A DNA stretch of 64,000 bases, from the NCBI RefSeq assembly GCF_900114215.1, contig NZ_FOSG01000004.1, forward strand, positions 355,493-419,492. Direction: 5' to 3'. The notes beneath the pieces were generated by a model, which ran no database searches, was not told where the DNA came from, and saw only the letters and a list, made by a program, of their open reading frames with translations. A program made the translations under genes and the position numbers. Below are positions 9,154-17,994 of the stretch, in pieces. Origin of the DNA: Streptomyces mangrovi (GTDB taxonomy: Bacteria > Actinomycetota > Actinomycetes > Streptomycetales > Streptomycetaceae). The first letter of the stretch is position 1; each line of letters opens with the position of its first letter.

Positions 9154-9368
9154 GATCGGGTCCGGTGACGAGGCCCTGCACACCTGGGCGTTCTCCGAGT
9201 ACCCCGACGACCGCAGGATCCTGCGCGAGGCCACCGCCCGCCCGGGCGCCGTCGTCCTCGGCCGCCGTCTGTTCGACATCGTCGACGGGCCGAACGGCTG
9301 GGACGGCACCTCCGGCTACGGCGCCGGAGAGGCCGGCAAGCCCGCGTTCGCCGTCTTGCGGAGAGCCA
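9151..9368 (+). pseudogene. Remnant of a dihydrofolate reductase-family (RibD C-terminal-like) gene
   Basis: The plus strand encodes a stretch with ALHTWAF, DDRRILREA, GAVVLGRRLFD and VDGPNGWD that reads like the first half of the small dihydrofolate reductase-family proteins common in Streptomyces. The usual start with the SLDGF-type segment is missing or scrambled, and homology stops where the convergent methyltransferase gene ends. No start codon or ribosome site is present. I infer a truncated, non-functional relic; the family assignment is from memory of the motif pattern. Confidence 0.6.
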
Positions 9369-9375
9369 GGGGGAG

Positions 9376-10224
9376 TCAGGGTGCCGGAGGCCTGCCCGTG
9401 CCGATGTTGAGCGCGGTGTGCAGCACCGCGCCCGGCGCGCCGCCCGAACGTTCACGGAGCATGCCCTCCAGGATCCGGCGGACCTCGGCGGCCTGGCTCC
9501 CGGTGAGGCCGGTGATCCACTGGGCGCCGAGCGGATGACTGCTGCGGACGGTGTCCAGGACTTCCGCGGCGGACGCGAAGAATGTGTCCGTCACGGTCCG
9601 GTGGACGTTCCCCTCCACCAGCCCCGCCTCGCGCAGCACCGCCGAGAACCGGTTCGGGTCCGCGAGCCGGAAGGGCAGGGGCGGCGGGTCGGTCGGCATG
9701 CCGGCGAATCCGGGGACGGCGGCCCGCAGAGCGCCCAGCGTCCACGCGATGAACTCGGCGTCCCGCGGTGAGCCGAACGCCGCGACCAGCACCGTTCCGC
9801 CCGGCCGGGTGACCCGGACCATCTCGGCGAGACCGCGCTCCAGGTCGGGGAAGAGCGACACGCCGTTGAGCGAGGCGGACACGTCGAAGGCGTCGTCCTC
9901 CAGGTCCAGGTGCTCGCCGTCCATGACGAGGGCGCGGACGTGGTCCAGCCCTTCCTCCCGGGCGCGGGCGGCGAGCCGTTCCACCATGGCCGGCGCGATG
10001 TCGACGGCGACGACGCGGGCGCCCCGGCGCGCCGCGGGCAGAGCGAGGGCACCGCTGCCGGCCCCCACGTCCAGGAAGCGGGTGCCGGGTCCGATGGCGG
10101 TCTCGTCCAGGATTTGTTCGCCGTACCGCATGGTGTGCGGCGTGGTGTGGCGGTCGAAGCCCGGGGCCAGGGCGTCCCAGGCGGTGCGGATCTGTTCCGC
10201 GGGGTGTTCGGTCCGGGTGCTCAT
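9376..10224 (-). CDS. Class I SAM-dependent methyltransferase
   Basis: A 282-residue methyltransferase. Motif I reads FLDVGAGSGALALPAA, motif II region VVAVDIAPAMVERL, and the post-II region DVSASLNGVSLFPDLERGLAEM with the usual VTRPGGTVLV strand. This matches the UbiE/Methyltransf_11 type acting on small molecules. The ATG overlaps the stop of the upstream alpha/beta hydrolase (ATGA), so the two are co-translated and probably work on the same substrate. The C-terminal ~90 residues likely form a substrate-binding cap. Substrate unknown. Confidence 0.87.
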   Translation of the reverse strand: MSTRTEHPAEQIRTAWDALAPGFDRHTTPHTMRYGEQILDETAIGPGTRFLDVGAGSGALALPAARRGARVVAVDIAPAMVERLAARAREEGLDHVRALVMDGEHLDLEDDAFDVSASLNGVSLFPDLERGLAEMVRVTRPGGTVLVAAFGSPRDAEFIAWTLGALRAAVPGFAGMPTDPPPLPFRLADPNRFSAVLREAGLVEGNVHRTVTDTFFASAAEVLDTVRSSHPLGAQWITGLTGSQAAEVRRILEGMLRERSGGAPGAVLHTALNIGTGRPPAP

Positions 10225-11114
10225 GACCGGCTCCCTCCATGTGCGGGGTGCGAGGCGGCGCGGAGGGCCGCCACGAGGGCATCGGGGTGTTCGAGGTGGG
10301 CGTCGGCGCCGCAGTCGTCGATGACGTGCAGCGGCCACCCGAACCGGGCGGCGGCGTCCTCGCCGTACCGGAGCCTGGTCTCGGGGTTCTGGCGGCCCCA
10401 CACCAGCGTCGTGGGGACGGGGATGGCGGCGAGGTCGGCCGGTGGGATCGCGAAGAGCGCGAACTCCTTCATGAGCGTCCGGCTCCCGGACCTGACGGCG
10501 GGAGTGCGGGCGCGGTCGAGCACGTAGTCGGCGATGCCGTCCCAGCGCTCGCCGAGGTCGTCCCGTACGCCGTCGTAGTCGACCATGCAGCGTCCGAGCA
10601 TGCGGTCCCTGGACCGTGCGGTGGTGTGCATCTGGTACGTCGCGGCGGTGACGGCGAAGCGCGACTTCGGGCGGAACGGGCCCAGGCCGAAGGCGTCGAC
10701 CAGGACCAGCGCGGCGAGCCGGTCACCGTGCGCCGAGGCGAAGCGGGCGGCGACGGCACCGCCCAGGTTGTGGCCCACCAGGACGGGCGGAGCAGGGCAG
10801 GTGGCCGTAATGAGCTCCGCCAGCCACTCCATGACCCGGCCCGCGGTGAGCGGGACGTCCCTGGGGACCTCGGAGGCACCCTGCCCCGGCAGGTCCGGTA
10901 CGGCGAGAGTCCAGGACGGCACGAGGTCCGGGATCACCCGGATCCAGCCGAGCGAGGTCTGTCCGAGGCCGTGCAGGATGACCATCGGCGGTCCTTCGCC
11001 GCCCTCGAGTACGGCGGTGGGGACACCGGCCAGATCGCGGTGGTGCTCGGTGAGCGGGATCTGCGCGAGGAGCCGCTGCCGGGCCCCGGCGCCTACGGTG
11101 GACGTGCGGTTCAT
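10221..11114 (-). CDS. Alpha/beta-hydrolase fold protein with Asn at the nucleophile position
   Basis: A 297-residue alpha/beta-hydrolase. The oxyanion-hole segment VILHGLGQTSLGW, the strand VPDLPGQGAS, and a C-terminal VWGRQNPETR plus DAHLEHPDALV segment fit the fold and the usual acid and histidine positions. The nucleophile elbow reads GHNLGG: the catalytic serine is replaced by Asn116 (codon AAC, 10769-10767). The protein may therefore be catalytically dead, a binding protein, or use another chemistry. It is coupled to the methyltransferase by a four-base overlap and follows the frameshifted LuxR gene. Confidence 0.83.
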   Translation of the reverse strand: MNRTSTVGAGARQRLLAQIPLTEHHRDLAGVPTAVLEGGEGPPMVILHGLGQTSLGWIRVIPDLVPSWTLAVPDLPGQGASEVPRDVPLTAGRVMEWLAELITATCPAPPVLVGHNLGGAVAARFASAHGDRLAALVLVDAFGLGPFRPKSRFAVTAATYQMHTTARSRDRMLGRCMVDYDGVRDDLGERWDGIADYVLDRARTPAVRSGSRTLMKEFALFAIPPADLAAIPVPTTLVWGRQNPETRLRYGEDAAARFGWPLHVIDDCGADAHLEHPDALVAALRAASHPAHGGSRS

Positions 11115-11147
11115 CTCCGCCTCCTCTCCTCGGGTCCGCGGAGCTTC

Positions 11148-11205
11148 CGCTTTTACGGACTGCGGATCCGCAGGCCTGCGGACCGGGGATCCGCGCTTCT
11201 ACGGA
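11148..11205. promoter_or_regulatory. Interlocked palindromes and direct repeats upstream of the hydrolase/methyltransferase pair
   Basis: Within 58 bases are two direct copies of CGCTTYTACGGA (11148-11159 and 11194-11205) flanking two overlapping perfect palindromes, TGCGGATCCGCA (11161-11172) and CCGCAGGCCTGCGG (11168-11181). This lies in the 180-base gap between the LuxR stop and the hydrolase start, so it could be an operator or promoter control region. Function is inferred from position only. Confidence 0.5.
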
Positions 11206-11293
11206 GAGTGTGGGCGAGGGGGCGCCGACGGCGCATCGGCCGGAATGTGCATGTCGGGAACCTGGGGCGAGTGGGTGGAACGACCCACACGCC

Positions 11294-13014
11294 TCAGACG
11301 AGGTGGTGCTCGTACGCATACGCCGTGGCCGCCGCGCGCGAGCAGACGTCCAGCTTGTGGAACATGTTGTTCAAGTGACGGGCGACGGTCTTCTCGCTGA
11401 TGACGAGCGCGGCTGCGATCTCGCGGTTGGTGGCGCCGGCCGCGACATGCCTGAGCACCTCCGCCTCGCGCGGAGTGAGGCCTCCCGGCAGCCGGTGGGC
11501 GGCGCCGCGCCGGGACAGCCGGTCCACGCGGGTGAGCTGCGGGGCGGCTCCGAGCCGCTCGAACACGGCGCGGGCGGATTCCAGTTCCATCCCGGCCGAG
11601 TCGTGGTCGCCGAGCGCCCGGAAGACCTCGGCCCTCAGCAGACGCACCCGCGCCGCCTCGTACGGGACCTCCAGCTCCTGCCATGCCGACCAGGCATCGC
11701 GCAGCGCCTCCCCGGCCCCCTCCACCTCTCCTTCGGCGAGCAGGACGGCGCCGCGGGCGCCGGCCGCGACCGCGCGCAGGTACGGCGCCGCCAGGCCGTC
11801 GGCCGCCCGGGCGAGCTCGGCGGCGGCGTCGCGGGCGGTGCCGGTGTCGCCCGCCGCGAGGGCGATCTCCGCGTACGCGGCGAGGACGCGGGAGCGTCGC
11901 ACCAAGTCGTGCTCGGTCTCGGCCGCGACCCGGTGGACGGCCGCCAGGGCGTCTTCGGTGCGGCCCTGGGCCAACCGCAGGAGGGCGAGCCCTGGCTGCG
12001 GGAATGCCCCCACCGGTCGGCCTCGCGGTACGCCTCCTCCGCGCGGGCGAAGGCGCCACGCAGGCGGAGCAGTTCGGCGCGCTGGTAGTGGGCCATGCCG
12101 ACGGCGGGGTCGCCGGCCGGCGTGTCCATGTGGGCGCAGGCCTGCTGTGCCTCGGCCAGGGCGTCGGTCCATTCGCCGTGCAACTGCATGATCTCGGAGC
12201 GGTGAACGAGGCACTGCCCGCGATAGGGCCTGAGGTCGGGCTGGGCGGCGCACCAGCGGCTGAGCGCGGTGGTCCACTCGGCAGCCCGGTGGATGTCGAA
12301 GGTGTCCCGGCACGCGATGATCACGGCGCAGTAGACGATGCCGGCGGTGATCGGGGAGACCTCGTCGGCCGTGACCGCGACCATCGCCTCGTCGAGCAGG
12401 ACCCGGCCCTCGACGACATCGCCGTCGGCGATGAGCGCCTGTCCCCGGCCGAGGCGGCCGAGGGCGGCGAGGTCGGGGTCGCCGAACCGGTCGGCGATCC
12501 GTGCGGCCTCGGCGAACGCGGCGCGCGCCGCCGCGTGGTCGCCGGCGGCCATCGCCCGGAGCCCGGCCGGCACCAGGAGGTAGCCGCGCTCCACATAGTC
12601 GCCGCCCGCGTCCTCCAGGAGCCGGGTGGCGCGGCCGAACCAGCCGCCGGCGCGCTCGTGGTGTCCGTGCCGGGCCAGAGTGAGGCCGAGCCAGAAGGCG
12701 CAGCGTGCGGCGGGACCGACCGCGCCCACCTCGTGCAGCGCCAGATGGGCCCGCTCCCAGAGCTCCTCGGCGCGCTCCTCCCGCCCGGTCAGATACGCGG
12801 CACGGGCGAGGAGGTCCAGGTCGTGTGCGGGAAGCGGACCCCGGGCCTGGGCGGTGGCGAGGCGTCCGTACGCCTGCGCCCAGGCCCGCCGCCGGAATGC
12901 TTCGCGGCCCTCTTCGAGGAGACCGTCTTCGCGGGGTGCCCCTTCGCGAAGACCTTCGGCCGTGGCGCCGCGGGGCACGGCCGACGTCCTCTGTGCCGTC
13001 CTGCGTTCCGCCAT
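11294..13014 (-). pseudogene. LuxR-family TPR regulator, frameshifted in a G homopolymer
   Basis: Two adjacent minus-strand frames together encode one regulator of about 573 residues. The upstream frame (from the ATG at 13014, GGAG 8 bases before it) carries a helical TPR-like region rich in LARAAYLTGREERAEELWERA-type repeats up to EADRWG. The downstream frame resumes with AFPQPGLALLRLAQGR and continues to a C-terminal LuxR helix-turn-helix (LTPREAEVLRHVAAGATN ... ISEKTVARHLNNMFHKL). The break is in a run of five C (plus strand 12007-12011, five G in the gene); one more G restores the frame. It is either a real inactivating mutation, phase variation, or a sequencing error. It lies upstream of the hydrolase/methyltransferase pair. 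Confidence 0.85.
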
Positions 13015-13311
13015 CGCGTACTCCGTGGGTCGGGTCTGCCACCGGGCCGTACGCACGCCGTCGCCCGGCTCTTCGCAGTCCGTCAGTAACCCCGGCCACC
13101 GTGGTTACACCACTCGCCCGGCCCTGTCTCGCATCAGGCGGTGACGGAAAGCGGGAATCCGGCTTCCCGGCCTCGCGGAGAGTTTCCGCAGGGAGGGGCT
13201 GATCACCCGCGCCCGTGTCCCTGCCGTCGCAGCCTCCCCGAGGCGCGGCGGGACGCTCGCAGCGCCCTCTTCGGACAGGGCGTCGCGAGCCACGGGAGCC
13301 GCCCCGGGTCG

Positions 13312-13656
13312 TCAGGTGGCGATGATGGCGTGGAAGAACAGGACGGCGCCGGCGAAGGCGGCGCCGCCGGCGAGGAGCGCGGTGGCGGTGTTGTGCTGGG
13401 CGAGATAGGTCAGCACGGCGGTACCGGTGGCGGCGAGGGTGCCGAGCAGCAGGATGAGGGCACTGCGCAGACACAGCAGGGGTTGTCCCCCGCCGGGAGC
13501 AGAGGGCTGTGGGGGGTGTGAGCCGGCCGGGGTGTGCTGGTGGGGCGCGGCCTGCGGGGCCTGGTCGGCGGGGACCCCCGGGGTGGGGGAGGGGCGGCCG
13601 GTGGCCTGGCCGCCGGTGCGGCTGTGGTGCTGCTCGGGGAGGGAGTGTGCGGTCAT
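13312..13656 (-). CDS. Small membrane protein of unknown function
   Basis: A 114-residue protein. The first ~60 residues are a Pro/His/Gln/Ala-rich, presumably disordered segment; the last ~55 form two hydrophobic helices (ALILLLGTLAATGTAVLTY and LLAGGAAFAGAVLFFHAII). A GGAGGAG ribosome site precedes the ATG. It has no enzymatic motif and is transcribed divergently from the sigma-like gene. I do not recognise a family. Confidence 0.65.
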   Translation of the reverse strand: MTAHSLPEQHHSRTGGQATGRPSPTPGVPADQAPQAAPHQHTPAGSHPPQPSAPGGGQPLLCLRSALILLLGTLAATGTAVLTYLAQHNTATALLAGGAAFAGAVLFFHAIIAT

Positions 13657-13918
13657 GGTCTCCTCCGGTGAGGTGGCGGGTGGCCGCCGCGGTTGCGGTG
13701 GCCGCTTGGTATGGGTGTAGAGGGCCGCCCCCCACCACCCCCCGTGTGACGCACATCACATATCCCGGGTGAAGGTGGGGAGGGGGGGGAGAACCGCACG
13801 GCGCGCCTATGACCTCGTTGATGACACGGGCGGCGGGTTCGGGACCCGCCGGAGGGGCGAGCCGAGGGAGCGAAGTGTGCCGGATGGAATCTGTGAGGGG
13901 CGTGCTCCCCGCGGCGTT

Positions 13919-14737
13919 ATGTCGCACAGCGGGCGGGTGACCGCCGAGGTAGACGGTTTCCTGCACACCTTGGAGGAGGACCTCGCCGGCGCGGAGAGCG
14001 CACCGACTCGCGCGCGGCGCCGTGAAGCCGACGCCGCCCTGGTGGAGTTCCTGCGCCGCCGGGGCTTCGCGGGCCCCCACTACCGAGCCTTCACCGAGGA
14101 GCTGATGGAGTACGGCTGGCGCACGTTGAGCACCTGGAGCGCCACAGGCCACATCTTCGACCGCGCGGCCGGCATGGGCCGCCCCATACCGCCGGACATG
14201 CTGCCCACCACCTGGACGTGGAAGTACGAGGACCGCACCCAGGTCGTCACCGACACCGTCATCAAGGGCAGCGCCCTGTTCCGCGAGCACGGACTGATCC
14301 GCGGCAAGTGGACGCCGCACGGCGGCGCCGGCCTGACGACCTACTTCGTCGGCGCCGGAATCCTCACCTTCCCCGCCGTCTACACCCGCTGGTTCAAAAC
14401 CCACCGCCTGGGCCAGGCCGAACTGGACCGCCGCCCCGGCGACGGCGACGGCGACGGCCTCCTCCACGCCCGGCGCGACATCCCCGACCAGCGCGCCACC
14501 GACCCCGCCCACGCCGCCGCCCTCCACGACGACATCCGCCGGCTGCGCCCGCTGCTGCCCGACGAGCAGTTGCGCGAGGCCCTCGTATGGATGGCCCTGG
14601 GCTACACACAGGCCGAGGCCGCCCGGCAGATCGGACTGACGCCCAAGGCGCTCGAGAGGCGTCTGGCCCGCGCCCGCACCAAGGTTTCCGCCGCCGGCTC
14701 CCACCGGAGCCGGCCGGAGGAGGGGGGAGCACGATGA
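13919..14737 (+). CDS. Sigma-70-like DNA-binding protein (region 4 HTH)
   Basis: A 272-residue protein whose C-terminus (LRPLLPDEQLREALVWMALGYTQAEAARQIGLTPKALERRLARARTKV) is a sigma-70 region 4 helix-turn-helix. The N-terminal half contains an acidic helical segment and a TEELMEYGWRTLSTW stretch resembling a degenerate region 2, followed by a less typical middle part. It may be an atypical ECF-type sigma factor or a regulator. The start is uncertain: ATG 13919 agrees with where third-position G+C bias begins, but a GTG at 13877 has a better GGAG site 6 bases upstream. Its stop overlaps the start of the SsgA-domain protein by four bases, so the two are made together. Confidence 0.7.
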   Translation: MSHSGRVTAEVDGFLHTLEEDLAGAESAPTRARRREADAALVEFLRRRGFAGPHYRAFTEELMEYGWRTLSTWSATGHIFDRAAGMGRPIPPDMLPTTWTWKYEDRTQVVTDTVIKGSALFREHGLIRGKWTPHGGAGLTTYFVGAGILTFPAVYTRWFKTHRLGQAELDRRPGDGDGDGLLHARRDIPDQRATDPAHAAALHDDIRRLRPLLPDEQLREALVWMALGYTQAEAARQIGLTPKALERRLARARTKVSAAGSHRSRPEEGGAR

Positions 14738-16575
14738 GTGTCCACAAGGACGAGGCGATGCACACCACCACCGCTGACGACACCGAGTTCGCGGCCCTCA
14801 TGGCCGCCTCCAGCCTGGGCGCACCCCATGTGCGCGCCCTCGGCACGGCCATCCCCGAGGAGGCCAGGCGCCGGCTGCACGCCGCCGCCGACTCGGAAAC
14901 CACCTGCGACAGCGATGGCGAGGACCCGGCCGCACCCGGGGACGACGGCGGCACATCCCGGGAGCAGGCCCCGTCCGAGGGCACCGATGGCACGCCGGAG
15001 GCGGACACGCTCGCCCAGGCGGCCGGAACAGGCCGCGTGCCGCTGCCCGGCCTGTGGCGTCTGCTCCGGAAGGACGGCCACGGTCTTCTGCCGGACCAGA
15101 ACGTGGCCGCATCCGGTGGCCCCTCGCCGGCCGCCCGGTTGCTGACCGCACATCTCAACCCGCCGCGGCCGCGGGGCATCGCCGCCAGGCTTGCGCTGGA
15201 CCTTCTGTGGGCCTACGCGGACTCCCGGGCCGTCGAGCACCTCGGCAAGCCCCACACCGCGGACCCGGGCAACACCACACGGGTGGCTGCCGCCGCGCTG
15301 TGGCTGGTGGTGAGCAGCAGGCGAACCCGCGGTGGGCAGACCCTCTTCCACCCGGCGGCCGAGTACCCGGGCATCTGCCCCACCGCACCGGCCGTGAGCG
15401 GCGGCTTCACAACGGCGCCCTCTCCGGTGCAGACGGGCCCCGCTCCCGTCGCAGGCGGCCCTGCCGCCACCGCGTTCGCCAACGGCTGCGGTCACGGGTC
15501 CCCCACGGCTGCCGCAGCCGGAAGCGCCCTGTGGCCCTGGTTGTCGGCAGAGGTATGGCCCGGCATCCCGGGCGTCCGCGCGGCCCGGCGCCGGCCGGCG
15601 GCACAGCCACCCGCCGGCCGGGAGAGCGCGGCGTCCGCCGACGCCGTCGTGGAGGTCGGCCTGCCGCCCGGACGCGCCGAGAAGAGCGGGAGCAGCCTGC
15701 TGTCCTCCGCGCGCCTGACCGACCTTCTCCGAGTGGCCTCACCGCTACCGTGCGACCACGCCTGCCCGCGACTCCTCCACCCGAGCCTCACGGCAGAGAT
15801 GTGGGAGATCGGCGCGGCACACCCCGCGTTCTCTGAGGCCCGCCTGCTGGTGGCCGCCGAACTCGCGGTGGACCTGGCCCCGGCGCACCGCCGGGCCATC
15901 CCGGCCCAGCCACCTCCGCCGCCGGACATGGACGCCTACGCTCCCCGGCCCAGTAGTGCCCTGCTGCTGCCCACCGCCGTGGGCCGCCCTCCGCGCAGCA
16001 CAGGGCACCGCGCCGCCGCGGACGGCGCTGTCGACACTCTGCCGAGAACCGCCCGCCTTCCGCAGGCCCCGCAGCCCCCCGGCACCGACGGCGGGATCCT
16101 GCTGTGGCGCGAGCAGGGCGGCGGCGGGCCCGAACAGCACGCGCAGCTATGGCTGCGCCTGCACGAGGAAGAAGACGACCGCGGCAAACGGCTTCCGGTG
16201 CGCCTGGTCCACCGCGCCGCGGACAGGTACGCGATCACGGCCGTCTTCAACGCGGGCACCGCCGAGGAAAGGACGTGGCTCTTCGCCCGCGAACTGCTGG
16301 CCGACGGCCTGCGCCACAGCGTCGGCATCGGCGACGTGATCGTATGGCCCGGACCTGATGAGCCGCACCTCGCCGACCACCGCAGGCGGATCTTCATTCG
16401 GCTGCGCTCTGCCGGGGGAACGGCGCTGCTGTCGATGGCACGGGAAGACGCCGTCGCCTTCCTCGACGCCGGCGCACCACTGGCGGAGCAGGCGACCACG
16501 ACCGCCCCGGCGGACACCCTCGACGAGTGGGAGAAAGAGCTGACCGAAATCATCTGCCCCCGTTCCGGTGAGTGA
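14734..16575 (+). CDS. Large protein with C-terminal SsgA-like (SALP) domain
   Basis: A 613-residue protein. The last ~140 residues (about 16135-16530) match the SsgA-like family of Streptomyces sporulation and cell-division proteins: VRLVHRAADRYAITAVFN, WLFARELLADGL, GIGDVIVWP and a closing FIRLRSAGGTALL strand. Normal SALPs are about 130-145 residues, so the ~470-residue N-terminal extension is unusual. That extension is Ala/Pro/Gly-rich with no motif I recognise and includes an acidic low-complexity stretch near residues 50-100. The ATG has a GGAGG-rich ribosome site and overlaps the sigma-like gene's stop (ATGA). A role in septum or cell-wall control is inferred from the SALP domain. Confidence 0.75.
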   Translation: MSVHKDEAMHTTTADDTEFAALMAASSLGAPHVRALGTAIPEEARRRLHAAADSETTCDSDGEDPAAPGDDGGTSREQAPSEGTDGTPEADTLAQAAGTGRVPLPGLWRLLRKDGHGLLPDQNVAASGGPSPAARLLTAHLNPPRPRGIAARLALDLLWAYADSRAVEHLGKPHTADPGNTTRVAAAALWLVVSSRRTRGGQTLFHPAAEYPGICPTAPAVSGGFTTAPSPVQTGPAPVAGGPAATAFANGCGHGSPTAAAAGSALWPWLSAEVWPGIPGVRAARRRPAAQPPAGRESAASADAVVEVGLPPGRAEKSGSSLLSSARLTDLLRVASPLPCDHACPRLLHPSLTAEMWEIGAAHPAFSEARLLVAAELAVDLAPAHRRAIPAQPPPPPDMDAYAPRPSSALLLPTAVGRPPRSTGHRAAADGAVDTLPRTARLPQAPQPPGTDGGILLWREQGGGGPEQHAQLWLRLHEEEDDRGKRLPVRLVHRAADRYAITAVFNAGTAEERTWLFARELLADGLRHSVGIGDVIVWPGPDEPHLADHRRRIFIRLRSAGGTALLSMAREDAVAFLDAGAPLAEQATTTAPADTLDEWEKELTEIICPRSGE

Positions 16576-16730
16576 GCGCTCTCCGGCCTCAGGCTGATGT
16601 GGGCGGTGCCGCCCCGCGGTCCGCGGGGCGGCCGCCGGGACTTCACGATGGCCGCGGTCTGCTCACCGAAACCGAGGATGCGGATGCGGGCGTGGGAGCG
16701 TTTGCGGGCCCGCTGCCCGGTCGACGACGG
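16573..16730 (-). pseudogene. Fragment of an IS5-like transposase gene
   Basis: A short minus-strand stretch encodes KRSHARIRILG followed by EQTAAIVKSRRP and a degenerate tail, resembling the C-terminal NRSHARIRALGE...TLKSWRLLRKL segment of DDE transposases of the IS5 group. No catalytic residues, start codon or terminal repeats remain. The assignment rests on about 40 residues of pattern similarity. Confidence 0.45.
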
Positions 16731-17043
16731 CCGCTGCGGCGGCGGGTCCGGTGAGCCTGCCGTCGCATCGCTCGGGAACCGTTGACGGTCTGTGTCGGTT
16801 CGTCGGCGCGGTTCCGGTGGTGATATGCCGGGTTCCCGTGATGGTGCCGCTTCGGACAGGAGCGGTCTCCCGGTCGGCCGGCTGTACCGCGCCCAGCAGG
16901 ACGCCGGGCCCCTGGAGACGGCTTCCGGCCCGATCTGTTCCGGACAGCCTCGGCCACCGCGGCCCGATCGCCTACGAGCGAGCACCCCGGACAACACCGA
17001 CCACGCCGGCCGAAGCCGCATGTCCAGTGTTCAGGACCAAGAG
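16731..17043. other. Intergenic stretch, no gene seen
   Basis: Between the transposase fragment and the 3' end of the reductase gene. Open frames are short and without codon bias or motif. It may contain further degraded insertion-sequence DNA and the end of the six-gene operon transcript, but no clear terminator hairpin was found. Confidence 0.4.
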
Positions 17044-17994
17044 TCAAGCCCCGCTCGCCGCTCGCCCGCAAGCTGTCTTCCGGCGACTCCTCAGGAGAGC
17101 GGTTTCGTAGTCGTGGAGGGTGCGACCGGCCACCCACCCCTGAGACCGGGCCCTGGAGACGTCCAGGACCACGGAGTGTGCCAGCTGGTCGACGGCGTAG
17201 CGGGTGAGCGGCGGTTCCGCGTGCGGGCGCAGCCGGGCCAGCGTCTGGGCGGCGCCCGCCACGGCCCGGGCCACCGGCAGCGGGATATGGCCGATGCGCG
17301 CCCGTACGCCGTGGGCGCGCAGGACCGTCCGTATCGCCTCGTTCCGTTCGTACGGCGCCGGGTCGGCGATGTTGTACGCGCCCGCCGGCCAGCCGGCGGC
17401 CATGAGGCAGGCGTCGGCGAGGTTCTCGGCGGCGGTCAGACTCAGCCGCACGTCGGGTCCCGGCAGCAGGAGCAGGCCACGGCGGACGCGGGACAGCAGC
17501 CGGGGCACCAGGTGCGGGTCCCCGGCTCCGTAGACCGCCCGCGGCCGCAGCACCACGGCGCCCGCGGCCAGCGCCAGCGCCTCGCCGGCGGCCTTGGTGC
17601 GGCCGTACGCGTTCAGGTGCCCGCGTACCGGATGGTCCTCGGTGATGCCGGCGCGCCCGGACCCGGGCGCGTAGACGCTGGCGCTGCTCACCCACACCAC
17701 CGGCCGGCCGGCGGCCCCCTCCAGCAACCGCGCCGTGCCGTCGACGTTGACGGCGTGCATGGCGGCCTCGGCCGGGGAGCCGGGCACCGGGTCGCCGACG
17801 GCCGCCGCGCAGTGCACGACCAGGTCGGCGCCGGACAGGTCCGGCACCTCGCGCGCGGCGTCCCAGGGGATGTGCCGGCCGACCGGGCCGGGGCGCCGCC
17901 CGACGCACAGGACGTCGGCGCCCCGGGCGGCGGCCGCGGTGGCGACGTGCGAGCCGCAGAAGCCGCTCGCGCCGGTGACGGCGATCGTGGTCAT
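17044..17994 (-). CDS. NAD(P)-dependent extended SDR reductase (OleD-like)
   Basis: A 316-residue extended short-chain dehydrogenase. The nucleotide-binding motif is TGASGFCGSH, the catalytic Tyr and Lys are in AYGRTKAAGEAL, and the RPRAVYGAGDP segment is typical of 3-beta-HSD/epimerase relatives. In Ole pathways such an enzyme (OleD) reduces a 2-alkyl-3-ketoacid made by OleA before OleC closes the beta-lactone. That role is inferred from the operon, which also encodes an OleA-like KASIII and an OleC-like AMP ligase. The ATG overlaps the P450 stop by four bases. It is the last gene of the operon. Confidence 0.85.
   Translation of the reverse strand: MTTIAVTGASGFCGSHVATAAAARGADVLCVGRRPGPVGRHIPWDAAREVPDLSGADLVVHCAAAVGDPVPGSPAEAAMHAVNVDGTARLLEGAAGRPVVWVSSASVYAPGSGRAGITEDHPVRGHLNAYGRTKAAGEALALAAGAVVLRPRAVYGAGDPHLVPRLLSRVRRGLLLLPGPDVRLSLTAAENLADACLMAAGWPAGAYNIADPAPYERNEAIRTVLRAHGVRARIGHIPLPVARAVAGAAQTLARLRPHAEPPLTRYAVDQLAHSVVLDVSRARSQGWVAGRTLHDYETALLRSRRKTACGRAASGA

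Noticed and set aside
13014..14704. Long minus-strand extension upstream of the LuxR regulator C-terminal frame
   Set aside because: It is out of frame with the regulator N-terminus and antisense to the sigma-like gene; the true N-terminus is in another frame.
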